Source: an uncultured Paracoccaceae bacterium
Lineage (GTDB): Bacteria > Pseudomonadota > Alphaproteobacteria > Rhodobacterales > Rhodobacteraceae
DNA: 64,000 nucleotides
Reading direction: 5' to 3'
Assembly: GCA_947492585.1 (NCBI GenBank)
Contig: CANLND010000018.1
Coordinates: 1-64,000, forward strand
Below, piece by piece: positions 61,051-64,000 of the stretch (positions are counted from its first letter, which is position 1; every line of letters starts with the position of its first letter). The position numbers and the translations under genes are program-made. Below the pieces are notes generated by a model that had not been told where the DNA came from, made no database searches, and was given only the letters and a program-made list of their open reading frames with translations.

Positions 61051-61956
61051 TTACTCGGCAGCTTTGGTCTGCTGCGCGATCCCCCGTAGGTAGTCCTGCA
61101 ATTCATCCCGCAATTCATCGCGGGCCAGCGCAAAGGCTACTGTGGCTTGCAAAAATCCAGCCTTTGAACCGCAATCAAATCGTTCGCCGCGGAACCGATA
61201 GCCATAGACCGGTTTTCCCTGGCGAATATCGGCGGAAATCGCATCAGTCAGCTGAATTTCTCCGCCTGCGCCTTTTTGCGTGTTGTCCAGATTTTTCAAC
61301 ACCGACGGCGACAACACATAGCGCCCTATCACCGCCAGATTTGATGGGGCTTCACCCAGCTTTGGCTTTTCAACCATGCCTTTGGCTTCAACCACCATGC
61401 CAGACACGCCGCCCAGATCACGGTTGACGTCCAAAACCCCATAGGCCGACGCCTTTTCCGGAGCCACTTCCATCGCGGCAACCATATTGCCGCCGGTTTC
61501 CTCATAGGCCTCAAGCATCTGTTGCAAACAGGGTTTTTCGGCAGCAATCACATCATCGGGCAAAATAACTGCAAAAGGTTCATCGCCGATCAAACGACGG
61601 GCGCACCACACCGCATGCCCCAGACCAAGCGCCTGATGCTGACGAATATAGGCAATCGCACCGCTGTCCATGTTGGTCTCTTTCAACGTGCCAAGCAGCG
61701 CGTCCTTGCCTTTTTTGCGCAGCTCCTGCTCCAAAACCGGTGAATGATCAAAATAGTCTTCCAGCGCGCTTTTTCCGCGCGAGGTCACAAAGATAAATTC
61801 CGTGATCCCCGCGGCCCGCGCTTCGTCGATGGCATATTGCACCAACGGCCGATCCACCAATGTCATAATCTCCTTCGGCACCGACTTGGTTGCCGGAAGA
61901 AAACGCGTCCCCAGACCCGCGACAGGAAAAATGGCTTTTGTAACTTTACGTGACAT
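61051..61956 (-). CDS. galU: UTP-glucose-1-phosphate uridylyltransferase
   Basis: A 301-residue enzyme making UDP-glucose, the donor for EPS glucose and galactose. ATG 61956 has GGGGGAAG upstream; the frame extends further without support. Motifs: FPVAGLGTRFLPATKSVPKE (nucleotide-binding loop), PLVQYAIDEA, VILPDDVI (metal-binding Asp), GVVEAKG-type lysine region at GMVEKPK, and GEIQLTDAI. This is the ExoN equivalent in succinoglycan clusters. The length is normal for the family. Confidence 0.96.
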   Translation of the reverse strand: MSRKVTKAIFPVAGLGTRFLPATKSVPKEIMTLVDRPLVQYAIDEARAAGITEFIFVTSRGKSALEDYFDHSPVLEQELRKKGKDALLGTLKETNMDSGAIAYIRQHQALGLGHAVWCARRLIGDEPFAVILPDDVIAAEKPCLQQMLEAYEETGGNMVAAMEVAPEKASAYGVLDVNRDLGGVSGMVVEAKGMVEKPKLGEAPSNLAVIGRYVLSPSVLKNLDNTQKGAGGEIQLTDAISADIRQGKPVYGYRFRGERFDCGSKAGFLQATVAFALARDELRDELQDYLRGIAQQTKAAE

Positions 61957-62208
61957 TACTTCCCCCAAAATACTCGTTAACAAAATCAGCCTACCGCACA
62001 TCTGACACTTGCAAAGTATTTTTTGCCACATTTTTACGATTCTGAATATTCATCACGCCATTACGCAAAGTTATCGCAAAAATTTAACAACAAGAGCCCC
62101 CACTGTTCCGAAATTCGAAACACGAGCCGGGTATCGAATCAAGTTTTAAGCAAAATTCACCCTTGGTCTCGCCAAGAACGCAGTGGCGCTATCCGCAAAA
62201 TTTCACCC

Positions 62209-63174
62209 TCATCCCTCAAAACCCGGCCAAATCTTTGACAGATCCCGCTGCAACAAATCTGATAGACCGGCGTTGCGCGCCGACAAATGTTGCCGCAGAT
62301 AGGCTGCCGTATCTTCGCGCATCGGCGGCTTTTGAGGATCGGTCAGCAGACGCGGCATGACATAGCGAAACCAATAGTAATGAATCTTGTGCTGAATCTT
62401 ATGGCTGCGGGTGTCACGCTGGCCCATATGATTGCGGTATCGTCCGCGAATAATGTATTTCCCCACCCGATTGGCCCAGCGGTGTAATCGCGGGTGGCCG
62501 GGATAGTAGCTGCGATTGAACCAGGTTTGCGCGCTGTCCAAAGGCATGCGCGACACGCCGATAAAATCTGTCATCCCATCCACGAACCCCTGCTCATCGG
62601 ATAAGAAATCCTCAAAAATACCGATTTTGACCTGCCTTGGGTCAAAATAATCCAGATAGCGTTTGATGCTGGGCATATAGGTTGACCCCAATATGATGGA
62701 TCGATCCTCAACCAGAGCCTGTTCAAAACTACAGGCAATACGAGACGTCCGCATCAGGTGCCAATATTGCGAATAGGCCCGTTTAACCGGATCGCGCAGC
62801 AAGAAAATCAGCTTCACCTCTGGCAGCAGATCATGGATGCGCGCCGGGGCGGTTTGGGAGAACAGATAAGTTGGGGAGTCCTCGCCAACCCGCAACTTGT
62901 CTGAAAAACGCTCAAACCGCGCCCCATACCAGGCCAGACTATGGGCGTTGCTTTTGCGAATGTCGTACCACGACAATTTCCCCTGCTCGACCGACAGAAA
63001 ATCCGGGTGCACCATAGGATCATCTGCGTCGAAATAGCAGATTTCATTGTCCGGCATTCCAACATCATCGTTCTGACCCAGAATAAAATGTAGCGATGTG
63101 GTGCCACATTTTGGGGCGCCGCAGATGATGAAATCGGGATAGCGCGGATTTGCCTGAACTTGTTCTGACGTCAT
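62209..63174 (-). CDS. Sulfotransferase (3 of 3)
   Basis: A 321-residue PAPS-dependent sulfotransferase. The 5' loop is FIICGAPKCGTTSLHFIL and the 3' loop LIFLLRDPVKRAYSQYWHLM. GEDSPTYLFS lies between, as in heparan-sulfate-type enzymes. ATG 63174 has GAGGG upstream; an in-frame start 17 codons earlier is weaker. It lies 252 bp upstream of galU on the same strand. Together with the enzymes at 34247 and 53737 it suggests sulfation at several positions. Confidence 0.93.
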   Translation of the reverse strand: MTSEQVQANPRYPDFIICGAPKCGTTSLHFILGQNDDVGMPDNEICYFDADDPMVHPDFLSVEQGKLSWYDIRKSNAHSLAWYGARFERFSDKLRVGEDSPTYLFSQTAPARIHDLLPEVKLIFLLRDPVKRAYSQYWHLMRTSRIACSFEQALVEDRSIILGSTYMPSIKRYLDYFDPRQVKIGIFEDFLSDEQGFVDGMTDFIGVSRMPLDSAQTWFNRSYYPGHPRLHRWANRVGKYIIRGRYRNHMGQRDTRSHKIQHKIHYYWFRYVMPRLLTDPQKPPMREDTAAYLRQHLSARNAGLSDLLQRDLSKIWPGFEG

Positions 63175-64000
63175 CAATACCCTCAAACCCAAAGAAACCA
63201 CCCGGGCAGATCCGCCGCAGGTCATACACGTAACACATCATAAAGTCGTGGAGGCCGCGACGCTGATGGGTCCAGCTGGCCAACGCAATCAGCTCCGTCT
63301 TCTGCCGGTAATAAAGGCCCCCGCCCTGCTGCTTTGCAGTTCTCCCATGAGCTTGCACAGTTACAAATGTCGGTCAAGATTTGATGGACAGCGCAAACTT
63401 TCTGCCAGATTGATCCGCATCTGCCGACGGTATCGCCCGCTCCGCCCCAACGGGTCGCGCCAGAACACACTGTAACGGCGCAGATGATACGCACAAATAT
63501 TGAGATTCGCGGTCCCACTATTTGTCATTTGAAGGGTGGCCGGTTTTTTCGGCCAGATCCTGCAAATTTTAACAACATAATCGATTCATATAAAAAACTG
63601 AGCCCAAATTGGCAAGGCAGGCCCAAATGCGCCCTGACCCACACAAAACCACCACAAAGCTTAATGGAATCGCTTCGACCTCCAGCGATATATTTTTGTT
63701 TGTATACAACGGCATGAAATTGTCATCCCACTGTTCAGCCCCCCAAATTGGTGAATTTTTACCCCCTCCGGCGCCCCCCGATGACCTTCGAATGGTCAAG
63801 CTAATGCCACAGTTTGGAATTGAATTTGCATTTGATTTTAAAGGTAAAAATCTAGCCAGTTGCAGGAATTCGCCCAAAGTAAAGCCTATCTGGGCAGATC
63901 GGCGATCCCCCGCCACCGTGTTTCAGATTTCAGCTGGAAATCGCGTCAGAAGACGTCGCCTGGGAAAGAGGCTTGAGGCTTTTTCCCCAACACACACATT
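63175..64000. other. Region without a supported gene at the right edge
   Basis: About 825 bp. Several short frames exist but none has a ribosome site, a family motif or consistent codon use. On the minus strand, coding-like pieces occur in different frames (for example RRYSVFWRDPLGRSGRYRRQ near 63420-63480, and GLYYRQKTELIALASW near 63285-63330), which could be remnants of a decayed gene. The part from 63530 to 63600 is AT-rich. Confidence 0.4.

Noticed and set aside
31315-63174. The EPS locus considered as a recent mobile island
   Set aside because: No integrase, transposase, tRNA gene or flanking direct repeats were seen in the window, and codon and base use look uniform by eye.
63569-63916. 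A 115-codon minus-strand frame near the right edge
   Set aside because: No ribosome site or family motif; its composition is not convincing.

Overview
The window looks like the chromosome (or a large replicon) of an alphaproteobacterium, most likely a marine Rhodobacteraceae (roseobacter group). This is inferred from moderately high GC, dense minus-strand operons with ATGA/TGATG start-stop overlaps, a DUF1036 protein, succinoglycan-type Exo proteins and several sulfotransferases. No rRNA, tRNA, CRISPR array, insertion sequence or phage gene was seen.

Left third (1-25 kb): envelope and surface functions. A huge repetitive adhesin-like gene runs off the left edge on the minus strand; it is easily missed because the frame is open to the edge. 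It is followed by a membrane-anchored M23 peptidase fused to a lytic-transglycosylase-like domain, an exported caspase-like/peptidoglycan-binding protein and a DUF1036 protein. On the plus strand, two small exported proteins precede an ExbB-ExbD-ExbD-TonB-like operon with an unusual C-terminal domain on the last protein. After that come a LysE-family exporter, a four-gene ABC uptake operon (ATPase, binding protein, two permeases), a large CHASE-PAS-PAS hybrid histidine kinase and an FAD-dependent oxidoreductase.

Middle and right (24.6-63.2 kb): one large exopolysaccharide (EPS) locus of the Wzx/Wzy (succinoglycan) type. It contains the initiating sugar transferase (ExoY-like) with a structured leader, ExoA- and ExoM-like glycosyltransferases, the co-polymerase/tyrosine autokinase (ExoP), the outer-membrane export protein (ExoF), a flippase (Wzx), a ligase/polymerase-family protein (ExoQ/Wzy role), GalU, and about eight more glycosyltransferases. 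Two GH16 glycanases are present: one exported ExoK-like enzyme, and one 1,649-residue RTX protein that also carries two SGNH esterase domains and lies tail-to-tail with an outer-membrane efflux factor. A small membrane protein beside exoY resembles the ExoX type of EPS repressor.

Decoration genes are the distinctive part: three sulfotransferases, a hexapeptide acetyltransferase, a PIG-L deacetylase next to a formyltransferase, and a GlpD-like flavoprotein coupled to an unrecognised protein with an HxH motif. Together they suggest a sulfated, acylated and possibly N-formylated EPS that the cell can trim with its own secreted glycanases and esterases. The last 0.8 kb holds no gene I can support.
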